From Actinoalloteichus hymeniacidonis (GTDB lineage Bacteria; Actinomycetota; Actinomycetes; Mycobacteriales; Pseudonocardiaceae), in NCBI RefSeq assembly GCF_014203365.1, contig NZ_JACHIS010000001.1, positions 3,596,001 to 3,660,000 on the forward strand: 64,000 nt of DNA. The letters are read 5' to 3'. Position numbers and translations under genes: made by a program. Positions within the stretch are counted from its first letter, which is position 1. Every line of letters starts with the position of its first letter. This document shows, one piece after another, positions 51,402-60,796 of the stretch. The notes below the pieces were generated by a model. That model was not told where the DNA came from and made no database searches. It saw only the letters and a list, made by a program, of their open reading frames with translations.

Positions 51402-52394
51402 ATGACCGGAGCATCGCCTATCGTTCGCCTCGCCTCGGCGGTGGGTCGATGGTTCGCGCTGCTGGTGCTGTTGGGCGCCGTCGTGGGGCTGCTGGCGCCT
51501 GGCCCGATGGCAACGCTGTCCCCGTGGGTCCCGGTGTTGCTCGGCGCGATCATGTTCGGGATGGGCTTGACGCTGCGCGGGCAGGACTTCGCGCTGGTGC
51601 TGCGTCGTCCTTACGCGGTGATCGTCGGCGTGGTCGCCCAGTTCCTCGTCATGCCGCTGATGGCGTGGCTGATCGGCACGCTGCTCGGGCTGCCGCCCGC
51701 CCTGATGGTCGGGATGGTGCTGGTGGGCGCCGCACCGGGCGGCACCGCGTCGAACGTCATCGTCTACCTCGCCAAGGGTGATGTGGCGCTGTCGGTGACG
51801 ATGACCTCGATCTCGACGCTGCTCTCGCCGCTGTTGACCCCGCTGCTGGTGCTGTGGCTGGCAGGCTCGGCGCTGCCGGTGGACGCGGGAGCCCTGTTGC
51901 TGTCGATCGTCCAGGTCGTCCTGGTCCCGGTCCTGGCCGGTCTGATCGTCCGGCTCGTGGCGAGCCGGTTCGTGGAGCGGGTTCTGCCGCTGCTGCCGCT
52001 GGTGTCGGTGACCGGGATCGTCCTCGTCGTCGCGGCCGTGGTGGGAGCCAACGCGGACGCGGTCCTGGGCAGCGGATCGCTGGTCATGCTCGCGGTCGTG
52101 CTGCACAACTCGGCGGGCCTGCTGCTCGGCTATCTGGCCGCCAGGGTCGCGGGGATGAGCGAATCGGCGCGACGTGCGGTCAGCGTCGAGGTCGGGATGC
52201 AGAACTCGGGCCTGGCGGCGAGCCTGGCGACCGTGCACTTCACCCCGCTGGCCGCGCTGCCCGCAGCCCTGTTCTCGGTGTGGCACAACATCTCCGGGGC
52301 GCTGGTCGCGACCTTCTGGGCGCGGCGGGGCAGGCCCGAGGACGCCGAGTCGGCAGGCCCGGCAGCCGAGGACGACTCGCCGACATCGCGATAG
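51402..52394 (+). CDS. Bile acid:sodium symporter family (BASS) transporter
   Basis: A 330-residue protein with about 9-10 hydrophobic helices. PVLLGAIMFGMGLTLRGQDF near residue 38, QFLVMPLMAWLIG and VGAAPGGTASNVIVYLAKGD near 105 are BASS hallmarks, as is SVEVGMQNSGLAASLATVHF near 253. Members import organic anions such as pyruvate, pantoate or 2-keto acids with Na+. The substrate here is unknown. ATG 51402 has GGAGG upstream; the longer frame from 51363 is unsupported. A direct repeat (GGATCGGCGACC, GGATCGCCGACC) lies just upstream. Confidence 0.92.
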   Translation: MTGASPIVRLASAVGRWFALLVLLGAVVGLLAPGPMATLSPWVPVLLGAIMFGMGLTLRGQDFALVLRRPYAVIVGVVAQFLVMPLMAWLIGTLLGLPPALMVGMVLVGAAPGGTASNVIVYLAKGDVALSVTMTSISTLLSPLLTPLLVLWLAGSALPVDAGALLLSIVQVVLVPVLAGLIVRLVASRFVERVLPLLPLVSVTGIVLVVAAVVGANADAVLGSGSLVMLAVVLHNSAGLLLGYLAARVAGMSESARRAVSVEVGMQNSGLAASLATVHFTPLAALPAALFSVWHNISGALVATFWARRGRPEDAESAGPAAEDDSPTSR

Positions 52395-52497
52395 CGGCCT
52401 CGGATAGCCGCTGGCCACGGTCGGTGTGCTGATCTTCACTGGCCGACGTGAGTCGAGTTCGGGTATCAAGCAGTAGAACATCGACTCTGGAGGCACG

Positions 52498-52935
52498 ATG
52501 GCAGATCGTCAGATCAGCGCGACCCGCACCATCTCCGCGCCGGCGGCGCGACTGTTCGACTTGGTCGCAGACCCCGCCAAACACCCGTTGGTCGACGGGT
52601 CCGGAACGGTACGGGGCGTCCGGGAGAACCAGACCAAGCGGCTGGAGCTGGGTTCCCGGTTCGGGATGGAGATGCGCATGGGCGTGCCTTACAAGATCAC
52701 CAACCAGGTGGTGGAGTTCGAGGAGGGCTCGCTGATCGCGTGGCGCCACCCCGGCAAGCACATCTGGCGGTGGGAGTTCAAGGCGATCGACGACGACCGC
52801 ACCGAGGTCACGGAGACCTTCGACTGGTCCGGGGTCAAGGCAGCGAAGTTCTACGAGATCGCCGGACTCCCCCGGCGCAACCTCAAGTCGATGCAGAACA
52901 GCCTGCTGCGCATGGAGCAGGTCGCCGTCGGCTGA
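52498..52935 (+). CDS. SRPBCC-family protein
   Basis: A 145-residue START/SRPBCC-like small protein: ISATRTISAPAARLFDLVAD and PAKHPLVDGSGTVRGVREN at the N-terminus, FGMEMRMGVPYKITNQVVEF in the middle and KSMQNSLLRMEQVAVG at the end, following the usual beta-alpha-beta cavity plan. Such proteins bind lipids or aromatic intermediates or act as cyclases. No partner enzyme is adjacent. ATG has GGAGG upstream. Convergent with apt. Confidence 0.88.
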   Translation: MADRQISATRTISAPAARLFDLVADPAKHPLVDGSGTVRGVRENQTKRLELGSRFGMEMRMGVPYKITNQVVEFEEGSLIAWRHPGKHIWRWEFKAIDDDRTEVTETFDWSGVKAAKFYEIAGLPRRNLKSMQNSLLRMEQVAVG

Positions 52936-53017
52936 GCGGCGCCGGAATCGCGGCGCGGGCTGCCGAGCTGCCTCGACAACGAGGTCGACGCCGGTGCCGC
53001 CCGTGGGCGCGCGGCGG

Positions 53018-53551
53018 TCAGGACCCCGCGGCGGGGACCTCGCAGAGGGAGACGACGTCATGGCCGCCGAGCGTTCGTTCGGCGCCGAGGCCCGCCAGAC
53101 TCACCAGGGCGGCCATGCCGGCCACCGTTCCGCCCGCCGCCGAGACGAGTCGCGCGGCGGCGGCGAAGGTTCCGCCCGTCGCGAGAAGATCGTCGACCAC
53201 CAGCACCCTGGTGCCGGGGAACACGGCCTGGCGTCCGATCTGCAACGTGTTGGTCCCGTACTCGAGCGAGTAGCTCTCCTCCAGCACCTCGCCGGGCAGC
53301 TTCCCTGGTTTGCGCGCCAGGATCAGCGGGCGCGCCTCGTGCCGGGCCAGCGCCGCGCCCAGCACGAATCCGCGGGCCTCGACCGCGAGAACCGCGTCGA
53401 ACCGTCCGGTGAATCGTTGCGACAACTCCGCCACCGAGGCTCCGAAGAGTTCGGGGTCGGCGTAGATCCCTGCGAGGTCGCGAAACAGGACTCCCGGGGT
53501 GGGGAAGTCCGGAATCGAGACGAGACTTGCGGCGATACGGTCGGCCAACAC
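53018..53551 (-). CDS. apt: Adenine phosphoribosyltransferase
   Basis: A 177-residue enzyme of normal length. IPDFPTPGVLFRDLAGIYAD near residue 13, AVEARGFVLGAALA near 55, YSLEYGTNTL near 93 and the PRPP-binding loop VLVVDDLLATGGTFAAAARL near 116 are all typical. It salvages adenine to AMP with PRPP. GTG start at 53551 gives MLADRIAASL. In many actinomycetes apt is next to relA; it is not here. Convergent with the SRPBCC gene, divergent from the DUF574 methyltransferase. Confidence 0.95.
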   Translation of the reverse strand: MLADRIAASLVSIPDFPTPGVLFRDLAGIYADPELFGASVAELSQRFTGRFDAVLAVEARGFVLGAALARHEARPLILARKPGKLPGEVLEESYSLEYGTNTLQIGRQAVFPGTRVLVVDDLLATGGTFAAAARLVSAAGGTVAGMAALVSLAGLGAERTLGGHDVVSLCEVPAAGS

Positions 53552-53670
53552 CGGGCGAACCTACCCCAGCCGGAAGCATGGCCGGCCACCACTCTCTATT
53601 ACCGAACGCTCACAGGCTCCCCGTCTTGATCATCTTGACGGGGTAAGGTCACTCACTCGTTTGAGGTACT

Positions 53671-53687
53671 TGTCACTTCAAGTGGCA
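53671..53687. promoter_or_regulatory. Palindrome upstream of the DUF574 methyltransferase
   Basis: TGTCACTT-C-AAGTGGCA, with 7 of 8 arm positions symmetric and core CACTTCAAGTG perfect. It lies 20-36 bases before the ATG, overlapping the probable promoter. A dimeric regulator is the likely binder; its identity is unknown. Confidence 0.5.
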
Positions 53688-53706
53688 GGCGGCGAATGGA
53701 GGGCAC

Positions 53707-54507
53707 ATGGCCGAGACACCGGAGCGCCCGGACGGAGTCGATATCACCAAGCCGAGTGCGGCTCGGATCTACGACTACGTCCTCGGCGGCAGCGCCAATT
53801 TCGCCGTCGACCGGGAGTTCGCCGACCGCGCGCTGGAACGCTTCCCCGGGGCCCGTCTGGTGGCGACCGCCAATCGATCCTTCCTTCGCAGGGCCGTGCA
53901 GTTCTGTCTTCAGCAGGGCGTCCGTCAATTCCTGGACATCGGTTCGGGGATCCCGACCGTCGGCAACGTCCACGAGGTCGCACAACGCATCGACCCCGAC
54001 GCCACGGTCGTGTACGTCGACTATGAACCGGTCGCTATCGCCCACAGTCGCCAACTTCTCGAGTCCAATCCCAAGGCGACGGCGGTACTGGCCGATGCCC
54101 GCGAGCCCGAGGCGCTACTCGACAACGCGGATCTACGCGCACACCTCGACTTCGATCAGCCGGTCGCGGTCCTGATGGTCGCGCTGCTGCACTTCGTCCC
54201 GGACGCCGATGATCCCGCAGGCCTGGTCCGGTCCTATCGGGACGTCCTGGCGCCCGGCAGCCTGCTGGTGATCTCCCACGGCACCACCGATGGCGTCCCG
54301 GAGGTCGCCGCGCTGGCCGACCAGTACAAGCACAGCGCCAACCCCGCGACCATGCGCAGCCGCGAGCAGGTCACCGCGATGATGGATGGATTCGAGATCC
54401 TGCCGCCGGGCGTGGTCTTCAGCGCCGCATGGCAACCCGACGACGAGCCCGGCGAGGTTCGCCCCGAGCAGTCCGGCGCCTACGCCGTGGTGGGGCGCAG
54501 GCCCTGA
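53707..54507 (+). CDS. SAM-dependent methyltransferase, DUF574 type
   Basis: A 266-residue protein of the S-adenosyl-methyltransferase family common in Streptomyces and relatives (PF04672). GVDITKPSAARIYDYVLGGS is the family opening, FLDIGSGIPTVGNVHEVAQ near residue 78 is the SAM-binding loop and VVYVDYEPVAIAHSRQLL follows. These genes are often neighbours of XRE/DUF397 pairs; their substrates are unknown. Start ATG has GGAGGGC upstream. A palindromic site lies directly upstream and catalase follows 91 bases downstream, but with its own ribosome binding site. Confidence 0.92.
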   Translation: MAETPERPDGVDITKPSAARIYDYVLGGSANFAVDREFADRALERFPGARLVATANRSFLRRAVQFCLQQGVRQFLDIGSGIPTVGNVHEVAQRIDPDATVVYVDYEPVAIAHSRQLLESNPKATAVLADAREPEALLDNADLRAHLDFDQPVAVLMVALLHFVPDADDPAGLVRSYRDVLAPGSLLVISHGTTDGVPEVAALADQYKHSANPATMRSREQVTAMMDGFEILPPGVVFSAAWQPDDEPGEVRPEQSGAYAVVGRRP

Positions 54508-54598
54508 TCGATCGTCGCCCGGTCGACCTAGTTCACCGACCCCGATCTTCGGGTATCCGAGGCAGGCACACCTGCAGGCGGAGACCAGGAGGAACGGC

Positions 54599-56740
54599 AT
54601 GGCGAACACCTCGGGACCGGGCGAGCAGACCCATGGCGGGGACGAGAAGGATCAGGATCTCGCCTCGGCACGGGTGGACCCGGCCGGGAGCAGGCTCACC
54701 ACGGCGCAGGGGCTGCGGGTCGAGCACACCGACGACTCGCTGCGGGCCGGTGAACGAGGTCCGACCCTGCTGGAGGACTTCCATGCCCGAGAGAAGCTCA
54801 CGCACTTCGATCACGAACGCATCCCCGAGCGGGTCGTGCATGCCAGGGGGTCCGGCGCCTACGGCTACTTCCAGCCCTACAACGACGTCCTAGCCCAGTA
54901 CACGGTCGCCGAGTTCCTCCGGGACCCGGCGCGGCGCACCCCGGTGTTCGTCCGGTTCTCCACGGTGGCCGGCTCGCGGGGCTCGGCGGACACCGTCCGC
55001 GATGTCCGAGGGTTCGCCACCAAGTTCTACACCCGTCAGGGCAACTACGACCTGGTCGGCAACAACATGCCGGTGTTCTTCATCCAGGACGGCATCAAGT
55101 TCCCGGACTTCGTGCACGCGGTGAAACCGGAGCCGGACAACGAGATGCCGCAGGCGGCCTCGGCGCACGACACGTTCTGGGACTTCGTCGGCATGCAGCC
55201 CGAATCGCTGCACATGGCGATGTGGCTGATGTCCGACCGGGCACTGCCACGCAGCTTCCGCATGATGCAGGGATTCGGGGTCCACACCTTCCGTCTGGTC
55301 GATGCCTCCGGGGTGGGCACCTTCGTGAAGTTCCACTGGACGCCGAGGCTCGGCACCCATTCCCTGATCTGGGATGAATGCCAGCGAATCGCTGGAAAGG
55401 ATCCTGATTTCCTGCGCCGCGACCTCTGGAACGCGATCGCTTCGGGCGACTATCCGGAATGGGAACTCGGTGTGCAACTCGTCTCGGAGTCCGACGAGTT
55501 CGCCTTCGACTTCGATCTCCTGGACGCGACCAAACTCATTCCCGAGGAACTCGTCCCGGTACAGCCGGTCGGGCGAATGGTGTTGACCCGGAATCCGCAG
55601 AACTTCTTCGCCGAGACCGAGCAGGTCGCCTTCCACACGGCCAATCTGGTGCCCGGCATCGATTTCACCAATGATCCGTTGTTGCAGGCTCGCAACTTCT
55701 CCTATCTGGACACCCAGTTGATCCGACTGGGCGGCCCGAACTTCAGTCAGCTACCGGTGAACCGCCCGATCGTCCCGGTGCACGACAACCAGCGGGACGG
55801 CTATGCACAGCAATGTATTCATCTCGGGCGCGCCCCGTACCACAAGAACAGCATCGACGCGGGCTACCCGATGGTCTCCAGCGCGAGCGAGGGCGGGTAC
55901 ACCCATTATCAGGAGCGGGTCGACGGCCATAAGATCCGCAGCCGCAGTGGGAGTTTCGCCGACCACCACAGCCAGGCGACGTTGTTCTGGAACAGCATGG
56001 CGGAGTGGGAACGCGAGCACATCGTCGCGGCCTTCCATTTCGAGTTGGGCAAGGTCGACCGGCTCGAGATCCGCGAACGAGTCGTCGCGCATCTGGATCA
56101 CATCTCCCGGGAGCTGGCCGAACGGGTAGCGCCGGGCATCGGCGTCACGGTGCCGTCCGGGCCGGCACCGACCACGCACTCCCGCACGTCACCGGCGTTG
56201 AGCCAGGAGGGCACCGTCACCGACATCGTCCGAGGCCGCAGCGTCGCCGTGCTGGCGGCCGACGGGGTGCACGGTGAATCGCTGCGTTCGCTGACCTCGG
56301 CACTGTCCGAGTTCGGGCTGCTGGTCGAGGTACTGGCGCCCCACGCGGGTCCGCTGCGCGCGGTGGGCGGCGGACAGGCGAGCGCCGACCGGGCCATGCC
56401 CACCATGTCGTCGGTGCTCTACGACGCTGTGCTGGTCGCCGACGGGGAGGAGTCGGCGGCGAACCTGCGTGCCGACGGGCTGGCCGTGCACTTCGTCGCG
56501 GAAGCCGTCAAACACGCCAAGGCCGTCGCGGCCGTGGGCGCGGGCGTCGAGGTCCTGCGGGCCGCCCCGCTGGCGGGTTTCCGATTCGCCGAACCCGGCG
56601 AGGACCTCGTCTCGGACCAGGGCGTGCTCACCAGCGGGTCCTCCCCCGACGTGCCCCCGACCCGCTTCCTCACCGCCTTCGCGGGCGCGATCGCCGCCCA
56701 TCGCACCTGGACTCGGGCCGTCGACTCGATCCCGGCCTGA
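54599..56740 (+). CDS. katE: Catalase, large-subunit (HPII/KatE) type
   Basis: A 713-residue clade-2 catalase. The core has the catalytic His in [13 protein letters not shown] (His81), the Asn in [14 protein letters not shown] near 154 and the heme Tyr in [18 protein letters not shown] near 368. The large-subunit extension is present at the C-terminus: a flavodoxin/DJ-1-like domain, [33 protein letters not shown] and [11 protein letters not shown]. It degrades H2O2. Start 54599 ([10 protein letters not shown]) has AGGAGGAA upstream; a long open frame before it overlaps the methyltransferase and is not coding. An AACCC-TATC-GGGTT hairpin follows the gene. Confidence 0.95.
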   Translation: MANTSGPGEQTHGGDEKDQDLASARVDPAGSRLTTAQGLRVEHTDDSLRAGERGPTLLEDFHAREKLTHFDHERIPERVVHARGSGAYGYFQPYNDVLAQYTVAEFLRDPARRTPVFVRFSTVAGSRGSADTVRDVRGFATKFYTRQGNYDLVGNNMPVFFIQDGIKFPDFVHAVKPEPDNEMPQAASAHDTFWDFVGMQPESLHMAMWLMSDRALPRSFRMMQGFGVHTFRLVDASGVGTFVKFHWTPRLGTHSLIWDECQRIAGKDPDFLRRDLWNAIASGDYPEWELGVQLVSESDEFAFDFDLLDATKLIPEELVPVQPVGRMVLTRNPQNFFAETEQVAFHTANLVPGIDFTNDPLLQARNFSYLDTQLIRLGGPNFSQLPVNRPIVPVHDNQRDGYAQQCIHLGRAPYHKNSIDAGYPMVSSASEGGYTHYQERVDGHKIRSRSGSFADHHSQATLFWNSMAEWEREHIVAAFHFELGKVDRLEIRERVVAHLDHISRELAERVAPGIGVTVPSGPAPTTHSRTSPALSQEGTVTDIVRGRSVAVLAADGVHGESLRSLTSALSEFGLLVEVLAPHAGPLRAVGGGQASADRAMPTMSSVLYDAVLVADGEESAANLRADGLAVHFVAEAVKHAKAVAAVGAGVEVLRAAPLAGFRFAEPGEDLVSDQGVLTSGSSPDVPPTRFLTAFAGAIAAHRTWTRAVDSIPA

Positions 56741-56844
56741 ATAACCGCTGGTCAGAACCCTATCGGGTTTGGCATTTCCCCGATCGAGGTAACCCTCGTC
56801 GGTATCCACCCCCGCTGCCACACCGGCGAACGGAGGAGACGTCG

Positions 56845-57261
56845 ATGACGGCCGCACGACACATCATGACGCCCGATCCAGCTCTGCTGAGTGCCGAGGA
56901 CAACCTCCGGGCGGCCGCACACCGCATGCAGGAACTCGGGGTCGACTCGATGCCGATCTGCGACTCGGAAGGCAGTCTGCTGGCCATGCTGAGCGAACGC
57001 CAGATCGCCCGACACGTTCTCGCAGGCGAGCTCGACGCCGAGGAAACGAACATCGGGGAACTACGGGGAGGCGAGCCGATCAGCATCCTGCCGGACGACT
57101 CGGCCGAGGGACTGATCAACATCATGATCGACAACCGGCTGCGCAGGCTCCCCGTGCTGGACGGACCTCGGCTGATCGGCATGGTCTCGCTCGCCTCGGC
57201 GGCCGAGGCCATGCCCGAGGACGACATCGGCCTGGTGATCGAGGCACTGGCCATTCCCTGA
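56845..57261 (+). CDS. Two-CBS-domain protein
   Basis: A 138-residue protein consisting of two CBS motifs: AARHIMTPDPALLSAEDNL with MQELGVDSMPICDSEGSLL in the first, and GEPISILPDDSAEGLINIMI with RLRRLPVLDGPRLIGMVSLA in the second. Pairs of CBS domains bind adenosine nucleotides and sense energy or redox state. ATG has GGAGGAG upstream. The LigD-type phosphoesterase gene follows after 38 bases, so the three genes are likely co-transcribed. It may be a stress protein. Confidence 0.92.
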   Translation: MTAARHIMTPDPALLSAEDNLRAAAHRMQELGVDSMPICDSEGSLLAMLSERQIARHVLAGELDAEETNIGELRGGEPISILPDDSAEGLINIMIDNRLRRLPVLDGPRLIGMVSLASAAEAMPEDDIGLVIEALAIP

Positions 57262-57299
57262 CCGAGGAGAGCGAGCCCGAGCGAGGACGGAGAGCCGAG

Positions 57300-57893
57300 A
57301 TGTCCCAGCGCGACCAGCTGACCGCCTATCGAAGCAAGCGGCGTCCCGAGGTGTCGGGCGAGCCGACGGGCGGCACGCCACGCGAGAAGCAGACCTTCGT
57401 GATCCAGCGACACGACTCGCGACGCCTGCACTTCGATCTCCGGCTGGAGATCGGCGGCGTGCTGGTCTCCTGGGCGGTCCCCCGAGGGCCGTCGCAGGAT
57501 CCCAGCGAGAAGCGGCTGGCCGTGCGCACCGAGGACCATCCCTTGGACTACGCGCGCTTCGAAGGCGTCATCCCCGGCGGTGAATACGGCGCTGGACGGG
57601 TGGTCGTCTGGGACATCGGCACGTACCAGAACATCTCCCACGACCGCCACGACGAACCGGTCTCGATCGAGGAGGCACTGGAGCGCGGCCACATCGGGTT
57701 CTGGTTGCACGGCACTCGACTCACCGGCCCGTTCGCGTTGACCAAGACACCGACCTCCGGCCGTCAGGAGCCCTGGTTGCTGGTCAAGGCACGCGGAGTC
57801 GGCACCGATCGCCGGGCCCACCCCGCGTTGACCAGCACCGAATCAGTGCTCACCGGCCAGGCCAGCCCCGGCGCGGGCGGCCGATCCGTCTGA
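57300..57893 (+). CDS. LigD-type 3'-phosphoesterase domain protein
   Basis: A 197-residue single-domain protein matching the N-terminal phosphoesterase of LigD: FVIQRHDSRRLHFDLRLEIG at about 34-53, VSWAVPRGPS, EDHPLDYARFEGVIPGGEYG near 80 and GRVVVWDIGTY. His and Asp residues of the manganese site are present. In bacterial end joining this activity trims 3'-ribonucleotide or phosphate ends. It stands alone without ligase or polymerase domains, and the polymerase gene lies 40 bases downstream. Confidence 0.92.
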   Translation: MSQRDQLTAYRSKRRPEVSGEPTGGTPREKQTFVIQRHDSRRLHFDLRLEIGGVLVSWAVPRGPSQDPSEKRLAVRTEDHPLDYARFEGVIPGGEYGAGRVVVWDIGTYQNISHDRHDEPVSIEEALERGHIGFWLHGTRLTGPFALTKTPTSGRQEPWLLVKARGVGTDRRAHPALTSTESVLTGQASPGAGGRSV

Positions 57894-57933
57894 GCCGGGC
57901 GATCAGCCGCCGAATCGTCGAGGGGAGCGTCGG

Positions 57934-58851
57934 ATGGCAGCCCATGAGCAGGTCGAGATCGACCACCGGGTGCTGACGCTGTCCAATCCGGCGAAGGTGC
58001 TCTATCCCGCCACCGAGGACCGCGCCGAGATCAACAAGCGTCAGGTGATCGACTACTACCGGTCGGTCGCCGATGTGCTGTTGCCGCAGCTGCACGGACG
58101 GCTGCTGACCATGCGCCGCTACCCCGACGGCATCGAGTCGGCCGGGTTCTTCCAGAAGGACGCGGGCGGCAGGCTGCCCTCGTGGGTGCACACGGTGTCA
58201 GTCGCGCACCGCCGCAGGGGCGGGTCGACGAACCATGTGGTGTGCGAGGACGAGTCCACCCTGGTCTACCTGGCCAATCTGGCGAGCCTGGAACTGCACA
58301 TCCGGCTCTGTCCGGCCGACCGCCCCGAATACCCGGACCGTTTCGTGGTGGACCTGGACCCACCGCCCGGCGTCGGCACCCGCGAGCTTCGCCCGCTGGT
58401 GCGGGCGGTCGCCGAGCGCTTCGACGAACTCGGCCTGACCCCGTTCCTCCAGACGACCGGCGGCAAGGGCTTCCACGTGGTGGCACCGCTGATCCCGGAC
58501 TGTCACGTGGACGACGTTTTGGCCTCGGCCCGCCGGATGGCCAGCGATCTCGCGGCGGCGGAACCCCGATTCACCGTGGAGCAACGCCGGGACAAGCGCG
58601 GCGGACGAGTACTGCTCGACGTCAATCGCAACGGCCATGCTCAGACGGTGATCGCGCCCTACTCGCTGCGGGCACGGGCGGGAGCCCCGGCGGCGGCACC
58701 GATCACGGCGAAGGAACTCTCCAGGGCCCAGCCTGCGGGCTTCCATCTCGGCAACCTGCCGCGTCGGATCGCCGCGAAGGGCGATCCCTGGGCCGAGATG
58801 GACCGGCACGCGACCTCGGCGACGCGCCTCCACGAACTGCTGGGCGGCTGA
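57934..58851 (+). CDS. LigD-type polymerase/primase domain protein
   Basis: A 305-residue archaeo-eukaryotic-primase-like polymerase of the LigD/Pol type. LSNPAKVLYPATEDR near residue 16, MRRYPDGIESAGFFQKDA near 69, the catalytic Asp pair in FVVDLDPPPG near 130, TTGGKGFHVVAPL near 168 and LLDVNRNGHAQTVIAPYSLR near 225 are all standard. It fills gaps with ribonucleotides during non-homologous end joining. No ligase domain or Ku gene is in the window, so the partners are elsewhere. Good SD (GGGGAG). Probably the last gene of the CBS-PE-Pol transcript. Confidence 0.93.
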   Translation: MAAHEQVEIDHRVLTLSNPAKVLYPATEDRAEINKRQVIDYYRSVADVLLPQLHGRLLTMRRYPDGIESAGFFQKDAGGRLPSWVHTVSVAHRRRGGSTNHVVCEDESTLVYLANLASLELHIRLCPADRPEYPDRFVVDLDPPPGVGTRELRPLVRAVAERFDELGLTPFLQTTGGKGFHVVAPLIPDCHVDDVLASARRMASDLAAAEPRFTVEQRRDKRGGRVLLDVNRNGHAQTVIAPYSLRARAGAPAAAPITAKELSRAQPAGFHLGNLPRRIAAKGDPWAEMDRHATSATRLHELLGG

Positions 58852-58907
58852 CCGCTTCCGTCCGCAGTTCGAACCGCTGATGACATCACGATCGAGATCG
58901 GCGCGGG

Positions 58908-59123
58908 TCAGTCGCGCTCGGCCTCCTCGTCGGCCAGCACGTCGGCACGCTGCTCGACGACGTCGGCCTCGCCTGCCTCCTCGGGCAGCGCCGCGCCCGC
59001 CTCCACAGGCAGGACCTCGCCCGCCTCGGCAGTGGACGGTACGGCCGACTCGACGACCTCGCGCTGCTGTTCCGCCCGGTCGGCCGCAGTTCCCGCTGGC
59101 TGAGCTGGCTCGTTGCCGGTCAC
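58908..59123 (-). CDS. Small acidic protein of unknown function
   Basis: A 71-residue protein, MTGNEPAQPAGTAADRAEQQ at the start, then Glu-, Val- and Ala-rich (EAGEADVVEQRADVLADEEA). It is strongly acidic and probably disordered, without Cys or membrane segments. The GTG start at 59123 has GGAGG exactly seven bases upstream, which is the best support for a real gene. It follows the Ser/Thr kinase gene on the same strand at 119 bases and may be co-expressed. No family recognised. Confidence 0.6.
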   Translation of the reverse strand: MTGNEPAQPAGTAADRAEQQREVVESAVPSTAEAGEVLPVEAGAALPEEAGEADVVEQRADVLADEEAERD

Positions 59124-59242
59124 CGAAGAACCTCCGAGGGTCGGGCGTCGAGCCGGGCTCGATCGCGAAACGCGGGCGTGGTCACATCATGCCCCCGGTG
59201 GACCCGCTCCCGCCGGATCACGATCGCCCAGTCCGGTGTCTC

Positions 59243-60796
59243 TCACTCCTCGGGCACGTGGATCATCGAACGGTCCAACGAACGCCCGTCGGCCCGGTGC
59301 AGGACGCAGTAGCCGAGATTGGAGTCGGTGTCCTCCTCCTCCGGATCGCTCGACCATTCGGCGGCGGTGGGCACGATGACCGTGAAGGCCAGCTGTTCCT
59401 CCTCGCTCTCCGGCTTCTCGATCAGATGCGAGGAGAAGTTGATCCCGCAGACGGCCCCGATATACGAGGTCAGCGGTTCCTGTCCGGGATACTCGACGCC
59501 ATCGGCGAGATCAAAGGGCCGAACCCGCCGGAAGACCTCGAAATCGTGGTCGCTCTCGCAGACCAGCGCGGAGCCCTCGGTGAAATCCCGGGGACCCGCA
59601 GTCAGATCGCCGTTCCCGCAGCTGCCCACGTCGATGGAGAAACCGGTCAGGTTGGGGGATTCCGGCAGATCGCCGTCCGGGGTTCCATAGGTCACCGTCC
59701 TGGCCCAGGCCTCGGGTCGGGCCACCGTGTCATCCGAGGACACCAACCGGTGGGTCAGGAATCCACCGCCGAAGGCGAGTCCCGCGATGAGCAGGACCAC
59801 CGTGCTGCCGATCACGATCTTCTTGAACGTCGTGGCACCGGTCGGCTGCCCAGACGCCTGCCCGACGAGATGGCTGGTCGCCGGGCCGCCCATCGGGCTG
59901 GTCACCGACTGGTGCGCGTGGGTATGGCTCGCCGTCGACGGCTGACCGGTGGACAGCTCCGGTCTGGCTGCGGCCGCGTCCAACAGCGTGCCCGCCTGCT
60001 CCGAGGAGATCCTGGCCGAGGGCGCGGAGATCATCAGGCCGCTGATCACCGAGGCCAGCGGCCCCTGACAGCGGGTCAGATAGGGCACCTCGTTCATGAT
60101 CGCGTGCAGTGTCGCGGCCGTCGACGGCCGCTCGAACGGCGCCCGACCCTCGACCGCATAGAAGAGCGTCGCGCCCAGCGCCCACAGGTCCGAGGCCGGG
60201 GTGGCGGCGTTGTCGCTGATCCGTTCGGGGGCCATGTAGGTGGCGGAGCCGACCAACAGGCCGGTGCTGGTCAGCCGGGGGTCGTCGGCAGCCTGGGCGA
60301 TACCGAAGTCGGTGAGCTTGGCCCGTCCGTCCGGGAAGACCATGATGTTGCTCGGCTTGACATCCCGATGCACGATCCCCGCCGAGTGCGCGGTGTGCAG
60401 CGCGTGCAGCAGCCTGCGGCCCAGGTCGGCGACCTGCGGCGCGGGAAGCGGGCCGTGCGCCCGCACCAGGTCGGACAGCGTCGGCGCTTCGACCAGTTCC
60501 ATCACGATGTAGGTCGTCTCATCCTCGGAGACGACGTCGAAGACGGTGACCACGGACGGGTCGTTGAGTCGGCCTGCCGACCGCGCCTCGCGCAGCACCC
60601 GTTCCTCCAGAACGCTGCGCTCCTGCTGCGGAACACCCTCGGGTAACCGAAGTTCCTTCACCGCGACGCGGCGGCCGATCACCGTGTCCTCGGCCCGCCA
60701 GACCACGCCCATCCCACCTCGGCCGATCTCCTCCAACACGACATAGCGACCCACGATCTGTCGCTGCTCGCGCGCGGAGGCATGCTGATCGGTCAC
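59243..60796 (-). CDS. Membrane Ser/Thr protein kinase (PknB-type)
   Basis: A 517-residue transmembrane kinase. Kinase domain at about 15-275: GRGGMGVVWRAED (Gly loop), RRVAVKELRLPEG (ATP Lys), HRDVKPSNIMV (catalytic loop), LTDFGIAQAADD (DFG) and ATYMAPERI. A Thr/Ser/Pro linker follows, one membrane helix near 318-340 (IVIGSTVVLLIAGLAFGG), then an external domain with paired Cys (DVGSCGNG, ALVCESDHDFEVF, GAVCGINF, GYCVLHRAD) that recalls septum-formation-type domains. No PASTA repeats. It would sense an outside or envelope signal; the target is unknown. GTG start, GAAGGAG seven bases upstream. Confidence 0.93.
   Translation of the reverse strand: MTDQHASAREQRQIVGRYVVLEEIGRGGMGVVWRAEDTVIGRRVAVKELRLPEGVPQQERSVLEERVLREARSAGRLNDPSVVTVFDVVSEDETTYIVMELVEAPTLSDLVRAHGPLPAPQVADLGRRLLHALHTAHSAGIVHRDVKPSNIMVFPDGRAKLTDFGIAQAADDPRLTSTGLLVGSATYMAPERISDNAATPASDLWALGATLFYAVEGRAPFERPSTAATLHAIMNEVPYLTRCQGPLASVISGLMISAPSARISSEQAGTLLDAAAARPELSTGQPSTASHTHAHQSVTSPMGGPATSHLVGQASGQPTGATTFKKIVIGSTVVLLIAGLAFGGGFLTHRLVSSDDTVARPEAWARTVTYGTPDGDLPESPNLTGFSIDVGSCGNGDLTAGPRDFTEGSALVCESDHDFEVFRRVRPFDLADGVEYPGQEPLTSYIGAVCGINFSSHLIEKPESEEEQLAFTVIVPTAAEWSSDPEEEDTDSNLGYCVLHRADGRSLDRSMIHVPEE

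Noticed and set aside
51336-52496. 386-codon minus-strand frame opposite the BASS transporter
   Set aside because: Arg/Gln/His-rich shadow of a GC-rich gene. The plus strand carries clear transporter motifs and a ribosome binding site.
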